NCBI GenBank assembly: GCA_016872775.1
Contig: VGZA01000042.1
Span: 1 to 52,776, forward strand
Source: Planctomycetota bacterium
GTDB taxonomy: Bacteria > Planctomycetota > Planctomycetia > Pirellulales > Pirellulaceae
Direction: 5' to 3'
Length of the DNA stretch: 52,776 nucleotides
In this document: in pieces, positions 8,391-17,263 of the stretch
Position numbering within the stretch: the first letter of the stretch is position 1
Layout: each line of letters opens with the position of its first letter
Program-made: the position numbers and the translations under genes
Notes under the pieces: generated by a model
Database searches by the model: none
What the model saw: only the letters and a program-made list of their open reading frames with translations
What the model was told of the DNA's origin: nothing

Positions 8391-9029
8391 ATGAGGGATT
8401 CGTTAACGGTTTCGGAGCGGTCCGAACTGGGAAAACTGCACGTACGACGTTTGAGGAATCAAGGGAAGGTGCCAGCGATTCTTTACGGACACGGTGAAGC
8501 CAATGTGAATCTGGCGGTCCCCAGTGAGCAAGTCGCGTTGGCGGTCCGCCACGGCAGCCGACTGGTCGACCTGAACGGTGCCGTCAATGAAACGGTCTTG
8601 GTCCGGCAAGTGCAGTGGGACGCGTTTGGCCTGCATGTTCTGCACTTGGATTTCAGCCGCATTTCCGCCGACGAGTCGGTGGACATTGTGTTGCCGATCG
8701 AGTTGAAAGGCGCGGCGATCGGCACGAAAGAGGGCGGCGTGATCGAACATATCAAGCACGAATTACGCATTCGCTGTCCCGCGCTGCGGATTCCCGAGAA
8801 ATTGGAAGTCAACATATCCGCGCTGCACCTAGATCAGGCGGTGACTTCGGGACAGGTGACTTTGCCGGAAGGCGCGCAACTGTTGACCGATGCGGACGAG
8901 ATCGTGGTCCACTGCATCAAGCCGATGGTGGAAGACGAATTGAGCACGGCGGCGGCGGAATCCGGGGAGCCGGAAGTCATCGGTCGGAAGAAGGAAGACG
9001 CGGAGGGTGAGGGCGGCGACGAAGAATAG
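8391..9029 (+). CDS. rplY: 50S ribosomal protein L25 (CTC form)
   Basis: A 212-residue protein of the long L25/TL5/CTC type, which binds 5S rRNA in the large subunit. The N-terminal L25 domain includes LRNQGKVPAILYGHGEANVN and LHLDFSRISADESVDIVLPI. A C-terminal beta domain with LEVNISALHLDQAVTSGQV follows, ending in an acidic tail. The ATG at 8391 is preceded by agagga at a suitable distance. It is the first gene of the block L25, pth, rpsF, ssb, rplI, dnaB; L25 directly before pth is a common arrangement. The usual upstream gene prs is not seen; an IS-scarred region lies there instead. Confidence 0.95.
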   Translation: MRDSLTVSERSELGKLHVRRLRNQGKVPAILYGHGEANVNLAVPSEQVALAVRHGSRLVDLNGAVNETVLVRQVQWDAFGLHVLHLDFSRISADESVDIVLPIELKGAAIGTKEGGVIEHIKHELRIRCPALRIPEKLEVNISALHLDQAVTSGQVTLPEGAQLLTDADEIVVHCIKPMVEDELSTAAAESGEPEVIGRKKEDAEGEGGDEE

Positions 9030-9065
9030 ACAAGTCGCGCGCGGAGCGTACGGTGAGAATCCTGC

Positions 9066-9686
9066 ATGAACAAGTTGGTGGTCGGACTCGGAAATCCCGG
9101 CCGCAGGTACGCGGACACGCGACACAATGTCGGTTTCAGAGTGCTTGACGAGTTGGAGCGGCGCGCAATCCGCGGCGGAAGTGGAGGAATAACGGGCGAA
9201 CGACGAACGCGATTTGAGGCGGAACAGCGCGACCTGGAAATCGATGGTTGCCGGGTTTTATTGGTCTGGCCGCAGACGTTTATGAACCTGAGCGGCGGCT
9301 CGGTTCAGGCCACACGCGATTTTTTCAAGCTGGCGAATACCGACGTTCTCGTGGTGTGCGATGACATGAGTTTGCCGCTGGGACGGATGCGGTTTCGCAG
9401 CGGTGGTTCCTCGGGAGGACAAAAGGGACTCGCAGATATTCTGATGCGGCTGGGGACAGAACAGATTCCCCGATTGCGATTGGGGATCGGGCCTTCCCAG
9501 CCGCAACAGGCCGTGGATTATGTTTTGGGACGATTTACCGCGGACGAACGCCCGCGGATGGAAAAAATGGTCAGCCGGGCCGCCGATGCGGTCGGCGATT
9601 GGGTGAAGTTCGGTATCGAAAAATGTATGAATCGCTACAATGGCACGGATGCCAGCACCGAGGATGGAACCGCCGATGGTCGGTAA
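9066..9686 (+). CDS. pth: Peptidyl-tRNA hydrolase
   Basis: A 206-residue enzyme that recycles peptidyl-tRNA released from stalled ribosomes. Key motifs: GLGNPGRRYADTRHNVGF (substrate Asn and catalytic His), MNLSGGSV, and VVCDDMSLPLGRMRFRSGGS with the conserved Asp, followed by SGGQKGL. Length is normal for the family. It begins 36 bases after the L25 stop and is probably cotranscribed with it. Confidence 0.97.
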   Translation: MNKLVVGLGNPGRRYADTRHNVGFRVLDELERRAIRGGSGGITGERRTRFEAEQRDLEIDGCRVLLVWPQTFMNLSGGSVQATRDFFKLANTDVLVVCDDMSLPLGRMRFRSGGSSGGQKGLADILMRLGTEQIPRLRLGIGPSQPQQAVDYVLGRFTADERPRMEKMVSRAADAVGDWVKFGIEKCMNRYNGTDASTEDGTADGR

Positions 9687-9739
9687 GCGGATCCGAAACG
9701 GAAACAAGGGCAGCTGAATTTCGGCGGCCCAAAATGCAT

Positions 9740-9744
9740 GGGAG
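9740..9744 (+). promoter_or_regulatory. Ribosome binding site that decides the rpsF start
   Basis: GGGAG followed by eight bases and TTG. It lies inside the longer ATG-started frame and so argues for the TTG start at 9753. Confidence 0.6.
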
Positions 9745-9752
9745 AAAGAGTC

Positions 9753-10166
9753 TTGGCAAAAACTGTTTATGAATGCCTGTTCCTACTCGATTCCAATCGC
9801 TATGCGCGCGATCCGGGGGGAGTTTCTGGCGGATTGGTGGACTTGATCGAGAAATGCGGCGGGGAGATTCTGGCGAGCCGTTTGTGGTTCGAGCAGAAAC
9901 TGGCGTACCCGGTCAACGGCCATCGCAAAGGCACCTACTGGCTGACGATTTTTCGGCTGGAAAGTACAGAACTGACAAATTTCAATCGCCAATGCCGCTT
10001 GAACGAAACGATTCTGCGGCAATTGGCTCTGAAAGTGGAACCACGGTTAGTGAACGTTTTGGTCGAGCATGCCCAAGGGGGCAGCAATCCTCGACCCCGG
10101 CCCGAACTGGAAGCGGTTGGATCGGCTCCCAGGCGCGAGTTGGATGTGCCCGAGATCGACGAGTAA
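9753..10166 (+). CDS. rpsF: 30S ribosomal protein S6
   Basis: 137 residues from a TTG start: MAKTVYECLFLLDSNRYA, then RLWFEQKLAYPVNGHRKGTY, then LALKVEPRLVNVL, which is the S6 ferredoxin-like fold with a short C-terminal tail. I choose the TTG at 9753 because GGGAG (9740-9744) lies eight bases before it and the family begins exactly here. The in-frame ATG at 9738 has no such site and overlaps it. S6 sits on the small-subunit platform, usually paired with S18. The next gene is ssb, as in many bacteria. Confidence 0.93.
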   Translation: MAKTVYECLFLLDSNRYARDPGGVSGGLVDLIEKCGGEILASRLWFEQKLAYPVNGHRKGTYWLTIFRLESTELTNFNRQCRLNETILRQLALKVEPRLVNVLVEHAQGGSNPRPRPELEAVGSAPRRELDVPEIDE

Positions 10167-10272
10167 TCGGCAACGCGGCCCGACTGGTTTTCCCTCGACA
10201 ACACTTGATTGACGCGGCCCGAACCGTTAGCATTCAGGGAACGTTTGTTCACTTATTCCAAAGGAGGGTACG

Positions 10273-10788
10273 ATGGCCAGTTTTAATCGAGTGATCCTGG
10301 TGGGGAATCTCACGCGGGACGTGGAATTGAAGTACTTGCAGAGTGGAACGGCGGTGACCGAGGTAGGTTTGGCGGTCAATAGCCGCCGCAAGAACCAGGC
10401 TGGCGAGTGGGTCGAGGAGACTGTTTTTGTCGACGTGACTTTATGGGGACGCACGGCGGAAGTGGCCAGTGAATTCCTGGGAAAAGGCTCGTCAGTGTTG
10501 ATTGAAGGTCGTTTAAAGCTTGACAGTTGGGAGAAAGATGGCCAGAAACACTCCCGATTGCGGGTCGTCGGCGAAACGATGCAGATGCTTGGCGCGCCGC
10601 GAGGTTCAAGTAACACGAGTCGTGCTTCGCGACCGCCAGAGCATTTTGATGAATCGGAGCATTCTCGTCCTGCCGAGGCGACTCGCGCACGTGGCGGCGA
10701 GAATGCGGCAAGCGGCCTGGAAACCGTGAAAATCGCGGAGTTACCAGAATCCGCCCCAGGATCGACAGGAGAAGACATCCCCTTTTAG
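10273..10788 (+). CDS. ssb: Single-stranded DNA-binding protein
   Basis: 171 residues. The N-terminal OB fold reads [20 protein letters not shown], then [20 protein letters not shown] and [16 protein letters not shown], as in bacterial SSB. A low-complexity linker follows. The tail is GSTGEDIPF, the expected acidic tip ending in DIPF that recruits partner proteins. A strong Shine-Dalgarno (AAAGGAGG) precedes the ATG at 10273. It lies between rpsF and rplI. Confidence 0.97.
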   Translation: MASFNRVILVGNLTRDVELKYLQSGTAVTEVGLAVNSRRKNQAGEWVEETVFVDVTLWGRTAEVASEFLGKGSSVLIEGRLKLDSWEKDGQKHSRLRVVGETMQMLGAPRGSSNTSRASRPPEHFDESEHSRPAEATRARGGENAASGLETVKIAELPESAPGSTGEDIPF

Positions 10789-10833
10789 TTGATGAGTCCG
10801 ACGGCTGGATGGAAGGCATCCGGCGGTCCATTC

Positions 10834-10892
10834 CCGGTTCGTTCCTGCCTGCCGGGGGCAGGAAGCCGGCTCGACCGAAGTCCCTTTTTTTC
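10834..10892 (+). other. Stem-loop and T-run between ssb and rplI
   Basis: TTCCTGCC (10842-10849) pairs with GGCAGGAA (10857-10864), flanked by CCGG on both sides (10834-10837, 10866-10869). A T7 run lies at 10885-10891, about 15 bases after the stem. The gap is too long for a standard terminator; it could be a processing or attenuation site inside the operon. Confidence 0.35.
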
Positions 10893-10936
10893 CATCAATA
10901 ATTTTCCCTGAAACTTTGTTGAATAGAAGTCGCACC

Positions 10937-11542
10937 ATGTCGCATTCCAAAACCAGCAGACTCCGTCCATTTCGCCCATTACCGCGAGGCAAGACGCGAG
11001 GCGTCCAGCTCCTTTTGATCCAGACGGTCGATCACCTTGGCAAGCAAGGGGACGTCGTCGAAGTACGAGCGGGATACGCGAGAAACTATCTTTTGCCCCA
11101 GGGGCTGGCCACGATCGCTACCGATCACCACCGGCGGATGGTGGAGAAGCACCGGGCAAAACTGCTGGAAATCGAGAAGCAGCGTCTTTCCAGCCTGCGC
11201 GCCCTGGCCGATGTGATCGGCAAGCAAAGTGTGACAATCGAGGCGAATGCGAACGATGAAGGGCATCTGTACGGCAGTGTCGGGGCGTCCGAGATCATCG
11301 CCGCGCTGAAGCAGGCGAATATCACGTTGACTACCGATCAAGTGCGACTCGAAGGGCCACTCAAGGAACTGGGCCTGTACACGGTCAAGATTCATTTGCA
11401 TGCGGACATTGAGGCGGAATTGAAAGTCTGGGTGGTGCCGACCGTCACGGAGGAGGCAGCCGCTAAGCCGGCAGGCGAGTCGCGAGACGCAAGTGGAAAA
11501 GAGGCGGGCGGCAAGGATGGCGCAAAGAGTGGCAGGAAATAG
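10937..11542 (+). CDS. rplI: 50S ribosomal protein L9
   Basis: 201 residues. After an N-terminal extension of about 30 basic residues comes the L9 N domain (VQLLLIQTVDHLGKQGDVVE, then GYARNYLLPQGLA), then the long helix and the C domain (HLYGSVGASEIIAAL, then LKELGLYTVKIHLH). The tail is Ala/Lys/Gly-rich. The ATG at 10937 (MSHSKTSRLRPF) is chosen as the planctomycete-style extended start; 10916 is a weaker alternative. L9 binds domain V of 23S rRNA. It precedes dnaB, a frequent neighbour. Confidence 0.93.
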   Translation: MSHSKTSRLRPFRPLPRGKTRGVQLLLIQTVDHLGKQGDVVEVRAGYARNYLLPQGLATIATDHHRRMVEKHRAKLLEIEKQRLSSLRALADVIGKQSVTIEANANDEGHLYGSVGASEIIAALKQANITLTTDQVRLEGPLKELGLYTVKIHLHADIEAELKVWVVPTVTEEAAAKPAGESRDASGKEAGGKDGAKSGRK

Positions 11543-11636
11543 CCCATCCGGGCCGATCCGGCTTTGTTGCGAGCCGTGGTCGACGTCATAGAATCCGTTG
11601 CGGTGGCCGCTGAAATCAACTACAGGGAGGGTCGTG

Positions 11637-13091
11637 ATGTCCACCACGCGCCGTGCCGATTTCCCCCGGCGCCCCGAGCCTTCCGGCATATCCGACCTGA
11701 TCGAACGGCAGCTACCGTACGATCGGGACGCGGAGCAGGCGGTGCTTGGGAGTATCCTCCTGATGCCCGATGTCATCGACGAAGTGGCGTTGACGCTGCG
11801 CGCTGACGACTTTTTTGACGACGCCCACCGCAAGCTGTTTGGTCATATGGTCGATATGCACGACGCTAATGTGCGCATCGATATTACTTTGCTTGCCGAT
11901 CGACTGCGGACGACCGGCGATCTGGACCTGATTGGTGGGGCCGCCTATCTCGCACGATTGTTCAACGCGGTCCCGAATTCGGCTCACTCTCTGTTCTACG
12001 CGCGCATCGTTCGCGAAAAATCGACCTTTCGTTCGCTGATCGAAGCCAGCACGGAAATCCTCCGAGATGCCTACGGGCAAGCTCAGGAAGCCAAGCACCT
12101 TCTCGGCCAGGCGGAGCAGCGGATTTTCGGAATCCTTGACAGCCGCGGTTCCAGCAGCATCCAGTCGATTCGCGATGTGCTGCACGATGCCATGGATCGC
12201 ATGGATGCGCGGATGAAAGGCGAACATACCTCCGGAGGCGTCGATACCGGTTTCGCCGATATGGATGGGCTGATGGGCGGTCTGCATAATTCGGAGCTCA
12301 TCATCCTTGCCGCGCGTCCTAGCATGGGCAAGACCGCTTTTGCGATGAATATCGCCGAGTATGTCGCGACGGAGTTGCGCAGCCCGACGCTGTTTGTGAG
12401 CCTGGAAATGGCGGCGTCGGAATTAGCCGATCGGTTGCTCTGCAGCAACGCGCGCGTCAACAGCCACCGTCTGCGCAATGGCACGCTGTCGGCCGAAGAT
12501 CGAAAAAAACTGCTGCAGTCGGCCGGCAAGATGTCGGAGGCCCCGCTGTTCGTCGACGATGCGCCGGGGCGCACCGTAACCGAAATCGCCGCCGCCGCAC
12601 GGCGGATTCGTCGCCGAGAAAACGGACTGGGGCTGATCGTGATCGACTACCTGCAGCTGATCGAGCCCGACAATCCGCGCGACCCGCGCCAGGAGCAAGT
12701 CGCACGCATCGCGCGACGGCTGAAGGGGCTCGCGCGCGAACTGCGCGTGCCCGTGCTGTGCCTGGCGCAACTCAACCGGCAGGCCGAGGACTCCAAAGAC
12801 CACGTCCCACGCCTCAGCCATCTCCGCGAATCGGGCGCAATCGAACAGGATGCCGACGTGGTGATGTTTGTGCATCGCGAGGAATACTACCGGCGTGGCG
12901 ACGATCGCGACGAGGTCGCCGGCCTCGCGGAAATCCATATCGCCAAACAACGCAACGGACCGGTCGGGCAGGTCGACCTCGTGTGGCACAAGGAATTCAC
13001 GCGATTCGACAACAAAACCGTATCGCGCAATTCCGACTTTGATCAATTCAACGATCCGCTGGCGGGAGCCTCGGCTGACCAATTCATGTAA
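11637..13091 (+). CDS. dnaB: Replicative DNA helicase DnaB
   Basis: 484 residues. The N-terminal domain is LPYDRDAEQAVLGSILL, then DDFFDDAHRKLFGHM. The RecA-type motor has Walker A ARPSMGKTAFAMN near residue 225, the Walker B region GLGLIVIDYLQLI, and LSHLRESGAIEQDADVVMF. There is no intein. The start at 11637 follows AGGGAGG (11623-11629) with normal spacing; the longer frame from 11598 has none. It unwinds DNA at the replication fork. It is the last gene of the ribosomal/replication block. Confidence 0.97.
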   Translation: MSTTRRADFPRRPEPSGISDLIERQLPYDRDAEQAVLGSILLMPDVIDEVALTLRADDFFDDAHRKLFGHMVDMHDANVRIDITLLADRLRTTGDLDLIGGAAYLARLFNAVPNSAHSLFYARIVREKSTFRSLIEASTEILRDAYGQAQEAKHLLGQAEQRIFGILDSRGSSSIQSIRDVLHDAMDRMDARMKGEHTSGGVDTGFADMDGLMGGLHNSELIILAARPSMGKTAFAMNIAEYVATELRSPTLFVSLEMAASELADRLLCSNARVNSHRLRNGTLSAEDRKKLLQSAGKMSEAPLFVDDAPGRTVTEIAAAARRIRRRENGLGLIVIDYLQLIEPDNPRDPRQEQVARIARRLKGLARELRVPVLCLAQLNRQAEDSKDHVPRLSHLRESGAIEQDADVVMFVHREEYYRRGDDRDEVAGLAEIHIAKQRNGPVGQVDLVWHKEFTRFDNKTVSRNSDFDQFNDPLAGASADQFM

Positions 13092-13128
13092 CCGGCAATG
13101 AAATCAGTTTCAAGCAAGGAGGCTTGGA

Positions 13129-15093
13129 ATGTCCCTCTTCTGGACAACCGTCTTCAATTCGGCCTGCCGTTCAACGCACCATAAACTGGCGATCGACGCG
13201 TTGCTCCATCTCCAGCATCCCAGTCACGAACTGTGGCGCAATCTGCTGCTGCACAACTACGAAGCCTACCTGCTGGGCTCGAAAGCCCCCGACGACCAAT
13301 TCAAGGACTTCAAGAATCACGTCCTACATGTGCGTGAGAATTTCTGGGGCGGAGCCGTCACCGCGGCACGCTCCTGGTTCGAACGTACCGTGATGGCGCT
13401 TCGATCCGGCCAATGGTCGGACGCCGCATTCGCCGCTGGAGTCACCAGCCACTACTTCACCGATCCGCACATGCCGCTGCATACAGGACAGTCGGAGGAA
13501 GAGGGAAGCGTGCATCGACCGGCCGAATGGAGCGTGACCTGCTGCTACGATCAACTGCGGGCCATGATTGTCGCGGCAAACGGTTATCCTCAAATCCAGA
13601 CGCCCCCGGCAAGCGATTGGCTGGAACAATTGATGCGCATCGGCGCGACGCGCGCGAACGCCCACTACGAAGCGATCCTCGATCACTACAGCCTCGAAAA
13701 GGGCGTTCGAGATCCGCAGGCGGGTCTGGATTCCGACCTGCGCAGCCGTTTCGCCGAGTGCATCGGACTGGCAACGATCGGGTTTGCCCGCGTGCTGGAC
13801 CGCGCGTTTGCGAATTCCGCCGTCGCGCCCCCGGCCGTCGACCTGACCGTCGATTCGATCTGGGCGCTCGCCAAGACGCCCGCCAGATACTTTATGCGGA
13901 TGAGCGAATCAGAACGCGATCGCGGCTTGGTCCGCAGGATTCATCAGGAATGGAAAACGCGGGGCAAAGTTGTCGAGAACCTGCCCCCCGACGAGAAATT
14001 CGTGCGCGAATTGCATGCTCGACAGGTTCTGAAAGTCCCCCTGGCGCAACTTGACGCCAAGAAGGCCCGCAGCGTCGGCACGCTCCACGGCCTTCTCGGG
14101 ACCGTCACCAGATCGGGCGGATCCGTCGACTCCTCCAGCCGGTCAAAAATCCCGCTTCGGAAGAACCGCCGTTCGCCATCGGTGCCGCCGGTCATGCGCT
14201 CCACGCCGGCGGTCGAATCGGTCAGCATCCGTTCCGATTCCGGGGTTCCGTCGATAACTCCGCCGGCCCCTTCACCACCATCACCAGGAATCGCCCACCG
14301 AAAGCCCGAACGCGCTCCGGACAACGCCGCAAGAATTTCGCCACCTCGAATTGAGGACGACAAACCGCACGAACAACCGTTGGCGGACGACGTGCGAACG
14401 CGATCCGATGGCCGAAAACGTTTCTGGGAGCGATTGCGCAACGCCCCGCGACCTTCCTGGCCGCCATGGCTGCGGCTCCCCTGGCGCGGCCGCGACGATT
14501 CGAAGCCCACTCCCGATGATCGCCAGCAGAACGAGCAGCAGGGCGAGGAACCTTACGAGCGCAAGGAAGGGGCGAGCCGCGCAGCAGCCGATGATGACCT
14601 CGTCGAACAACAACCAGCAACCGACACCCGGCGCGGACACGATGCCGGTCGGCCAACTCGATTCCATCTTGACCTCGACAGCCCGATCGTCGACGCGCCT
14701 TCGATCGGTCCCCGTATGGCGCGGCGATTTGCGGCGATCGGCGTCGAAACGGTCAGTGATTTTCTGGAACTGAGGGCCGAAGAGGCCGCTGCACGGTTAG
14801 GGGTAAAGTCTTTTGATGCCACCACGCTACGCGCCTGGCAGAACCAGGCCGAATTGGTCTGCCGTATTCCTGAACTTCGCGGTCATGACGCTCAACTACT
14901 GGTCGAAGCCGGTGTGACACATCCCGAAGAGATCGAGAGCATGACCCCTTCCGAACTGCTGGAGCAACTCGCAGCCGTACTGGAGACTCCGGCGGCAGCC
15001 CGCATCTTGCGCGGAGCCGCGAAACCGGACCTCAATGAGATCCAACAATGGATCGCCTGCGCGCGGCAGGCACGCGGCTTGCGCGCCGCATGA
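13129..15093 (+). CDS. Zinc-dependent phospholipase C-like / DUF4332 fusion
   Basis: A 654-residue protein. Residues ~1-300 resemble zinc-dependent phospholipase C (PF00882-like): FWTTVFNSACRSTHHKLA, LGSKAPDDQFKDFKNHVLH, and GVTSHYFTDPHMPLHTGQ with clustered His and Asp. Residues ~320-510 are a Pro/Arg/Ser-rich, probably disordered linker. Residues ~515-654 form tandem helix-hairpin-helix units of the DUF4332 type: SIGPRMARRFAAIGVETVSD, then VEAGVTHPEEIESMTP. The ATG at 13129 has AAGGAGG eight bases upstream. No signal peptide is obvious, so the location is unclear. The N-terminal enzyme assignment is from motif spacing only. Confidence 0.7.
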   Translation: MSLFWTTVFNSACRSTHHKLAIDALLHLQHPSHELWRNLLLHNYEAYLLGSKAPDDQFKDFKNHVLHVRENFWGGAVTAARSWFERTVMALRSGQWSDAAFAAGVTSHYFTDPHMPLHTGQSEEEGSVHRPAEWSVTCCYDQLRAMIVAANGYPQIQTPPASDWLEQLMRIGATRANAHYEAILDHYSLEKGVRDPQAGLDSDLRSRFAECIGLATIGFARVLDRAFANSAVAPPAVDLTVDSIWALAKTPARYFMRMSESERDRGLVRRIHQEWKTRGKVVENLPPDEKFVRELHARQVLKVPLAQLDAKKARSVGTLHGLLGTVTRSGGSVDSSSRSKIPLRKNRRSPSVPPVMRSTPAVESVSIRSDSGVPSITPPAPSPPSPGIAHRKPERAPDNAARISPPRIEDDKPHEQPLADDVRTRSDGRKRFWERLRNAPRPSWPPWLRLPWRGRDDSKPTPDDRQQNEQQGEEPYERKEGASRAAADDDLVEQQPATDTRRGHDAGRPTRFHLDLDSPIVDAPSIGPRMARRFAAIGVETVSDFLELRAEEAAARLGVKSFDATTLRAWQNQAELVCRIPELRGHDAQLLVEAGVTHPEEIESMTPSELLEQLAAVLETPAAARILRGAAKPDLNEIQQWIACARQARGLRAA

Positions 15094-15394
15094 AACGTGG
15101 GATCGTACTCTGAGCCACCAAAGAAAAAAACAAAGACGCCCAAGCGTTTGACGAGTAGGGCGAGCACCGGTTCCGGACTTGAAAACTAAGATTCCGATTG
15201 CACTGGCCGTCGATAATGTCGCAGAAATTGTCCCACGATCTTCTCGAATCGCTTGGACGCGGAGGCGGACCGAAACTTACCTCCAACGTTTCCGGTTCCA
15301 CGTCGATCTCCCGGGCAGCGGCTGGGATGGACGTGAGATTCCGGTTCGGCGGTGTCGGCGGTCGGCCTGTCGTTGGCCCGCGACAGGGGCAGCG
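15094..15394. other. Intergenic region between convergent genes
   Basis: About 300 bases between the phospholipase-like gene and the PDZ gene, which converge. I see no gene and no clear terminator hairpin. An A-rich tract (aaagaaaaaaacaaag, 15119-15134) is the only notable composition. Confidence 0.4.
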
Positions 15395-16504
15395 TTACTT
15401 TGCCCCTTTGCCTGCCTTCATCTCCTGCACTTCCTTGCGAAGCTGTCGAACTTCCTCGAGCAATTCCGCAAGCGAGCCATCGCCCGCGGTCGTCGAGCGG
15501 TTGGATTCGGATCTTTCGATGCGCACCCTGCTCCCCGGCCTGGCAGGTACCGCGGGTACAGCAGGTACCGCTGCCTCAGGCACCCGCAACCATCGGCCCA
15601 TTGGTGCCCCCGGGGCGAACGCGTGCAACCGCAGTTCGCCCGGTGCGTGCAGCATTCCTTCCACGTGGGGGCGAAGATCGGCTGGCAGTTCCTCAAACTT
15701 TCCTTCGCTGACTACCCACGTCTTGCCGTCACGCGTCACCGTGATCTTCGCTGGCTGTTCGCCTTCTTTGTTGATCTGAATAGAGACATCGCGGGGTAGT
15801 CCGCTGTCGGCCCCACGAGTCGCCAAACGCCGTTCGATTTCCCCGCCCACGATTCCAGGGCGGAAGAACAACATGTCAATCGGCTTTCCGTCGGCACCGC
15901 TGCTTTTCAACGCCTCCATCGCTTTTTGCATATACTGTTGGTAGAGTTCCATCGCCTTCTTTTGTTCGGCTTCGGGCAACCCCGCAATCCCCTCGAAGCG
16001 GGATGCTTGCGCCATCGGTGCTCCGCGCTTCGCCGGAGTTACCTTGATCACCATTTCTTTGCCGCCCCGGACCACCGTCACCGCCAATGCGGATTCTTTG
16101 GCGGCGTCGACCGCTTTGACGAGATCGCCGGCCTCTTTCACCGAGGAGTCTCCCGCCTTGACGACGATGTCGTAAACCTTCAAGCCGGCTTTCTCGGCCG
16201 GGGAATCGGGATAGACGGCGTTCACCGCCAGACCTTGATCGACGCTCAATTGGTTCTTGAGCAGATCGTTCAGAGGCTCGAGCGACACGCCGATCCAGAA
16301 TTCGGACGGAGCGGCGGCAACGTCGAGATTGGCGAACGCAAGGACCTTTCCTTCCGGACTGTCCTCGGTGACCAATTGAAGCACGATTTCTTTGGCCTCG
16401 AGATTTACTGGTGGAGTCTCCTGGCCCGGCGATTGGTTGGCGCTGAGCGCCAGCGTCGCGCCGGCCAAACCGGTCAGGACCCATTTTGAGAACTGCTTGC
16501 ACAT
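15395..16504 (-). CDS. Secreted PDZ-domain protein
   Basis: 369 residues with a Sec-type signal (KWVLTGLAGATLALSANQSPGQ). A PDZ domain spans roughly residues 65-165: FWIGVSLEPLNDLLKNQL, then NAVYPDSPAEKAGLKVYDIV (the peptide-groove segment) and SALAVTVVRGGKEMVIKV. The middle holds EQKKAMELYQQYMQKAMEAL; the C-terminus is a coiled coil (LAELLEEVRQLRKEVQEM). No protease triad is present, so it is more likely a regulator or scaffold in the cell envelope. It is the third gene of an operon with an ECF sigma factor and its presumed anti-sigma factor, 45 bases after the latter. Confidence 0.85.
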   Translation of the reverse strand: MCKQFSKWVLTGLAGATLALSANQSPGQETPPVNLEAKEIVLQLVTEDSPEGKVLAFANLDVAAAPSEFWIGVSLEPLNDLLKNQLSVDQGLAVNAVYPDSPAEKAGLKVYDIVVKAGDSSVKEAGDLVKAVDAAKESALAVTVVRGGKEMVIKVTPAKRGAPMAQASRFEGIAGLPEAEQKKAMELYQQYMQKAMEALKSSGADGKPIDMLFFRPGIVGGEIERRLATRGADSGLPRDVSIQINKEGEQPAKITVTRDGKTWVVSEGKFEELPADLRPHVEGMLHAPGELRLHAFAPGAPMGRWLRVPEAAVPAVPAVPARPGSRVRIERSESNRSTTAGDGSLAELLEEVRQLRKEVQEMKAGKGAK

Positions 16505-16549
16505 GGTAACGACACCTTTCTCTTGACTGAAATGGAATTTAGGTACAGC

Positions 16550-17263
16550 CTAGTACGGCCTGGAACCAACGGGGACGACTTGATATCCATCCACAGGGAC
16601 CACTGCCTGCCGACCGTCCTCCAATTCCACAGGTATGTAACGCTGGTACCTCTGAACCCGGAAACCTCGACTTTGCAGCAGATCCAGCATCGGGCGAGGA
16701 AGACTCTCTTCGTCGGATGCCAGAAACTCCGTGCCAACTCGGTTGACGTCATAAAGCGGAATATCGATGGGCCGCGATTGCCCCTGGCCGTCACTGACCA
16801 TTAATTGCAAATTGGTGACCGGCACGATCTCACTCGCGGGCGACTTGCCTGCGTTTGGCCCATTCGCGTTCGGCAACTCCGTGCGTCGTACCATGTGCGT
16901 TCCCTCGACACCGGGCATGTTCATTTCAGACTCGGATAATTCCCGGTGTGCCAGAACGCCGAGGCCGAACGTCAGCATCAGGCTGGCGGCAATCGCCAGA
17001 TGATTCGCCCACCGCCAAGGGTTCACGACCGATGGGGCCTTTGTGCTGACCGGTCTTTCGAAGGAATTCGCGGAGGGTATCGCCGGCATCTCGCGCGACC
17101 AGGCCTGGACTTCCAGGAAGGCCATTGCACATCGTCGCCAGCCGTCGGGGACTTCTTCCAGCGCCGCCAGCAGGTCCCGATATTCCGAAGAGGAAAGCTC
17201 TCCGTCCACCAGCCGATCCAGTTTTGCGTCGTCGTCGGATACGATGCGGTCGAATTTGTTCAT
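16550..17263 (-). CDS. Putative membrane anti-sigma factor
   Basis: 237 residues. The N-terminal ~50 residues (DAKLDRLVDGELSSSEYRD, then LEEVPDGWRRCAMAFLE) resemble the cytoplasmic anti-sigma domain, without the HxxxCxxC zinc motif. One membrane segment follows at about residues 85-107 (NHLAIAASLMLTFGLGVLAH), then a periplasmic part with VTNLQLMVSDGQGQ and PIDIPLYDVN. The start ATG overlaps the sigma factor stop (ATGA), a strong sign of functional pairing. The anti-sigma role is inferred from position and topology. Confidence 0.75.
   Translation of the reverse strand: MNKFDRIVSDDDAKLDRLVDGELSSSEYRDLLAALEEVPDGWRRCAMAFLEVQAWSREMPAIPSANSFERPVSTKAPSVVNPWRWANHLAIAASLMLTFGLGVLAHRELSESEMNMPGVEGTHMVRRTELPNANGPNAGKSPASEIVPVTNLQLMVSDGQGQSRPIDIPLYDVNRVGTEFLASDEESLPRPMLDLLQSRGFRVQRYQRYIPVELEDGRQAVVPVDGYQVVPVGSRPY

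Noticed and set aside
10834-10892. Intrinsic terminator between ssb and rplI
   Set aside because: The T-run is about 15 bases away from the stem; kept only as an unexplained stem-loop.
15179-15799. Plus-strand frame of 206 codons over the PDZ gene 3' end
   Set aside because: No homology seen and mostly antisense to the PDZ gene.
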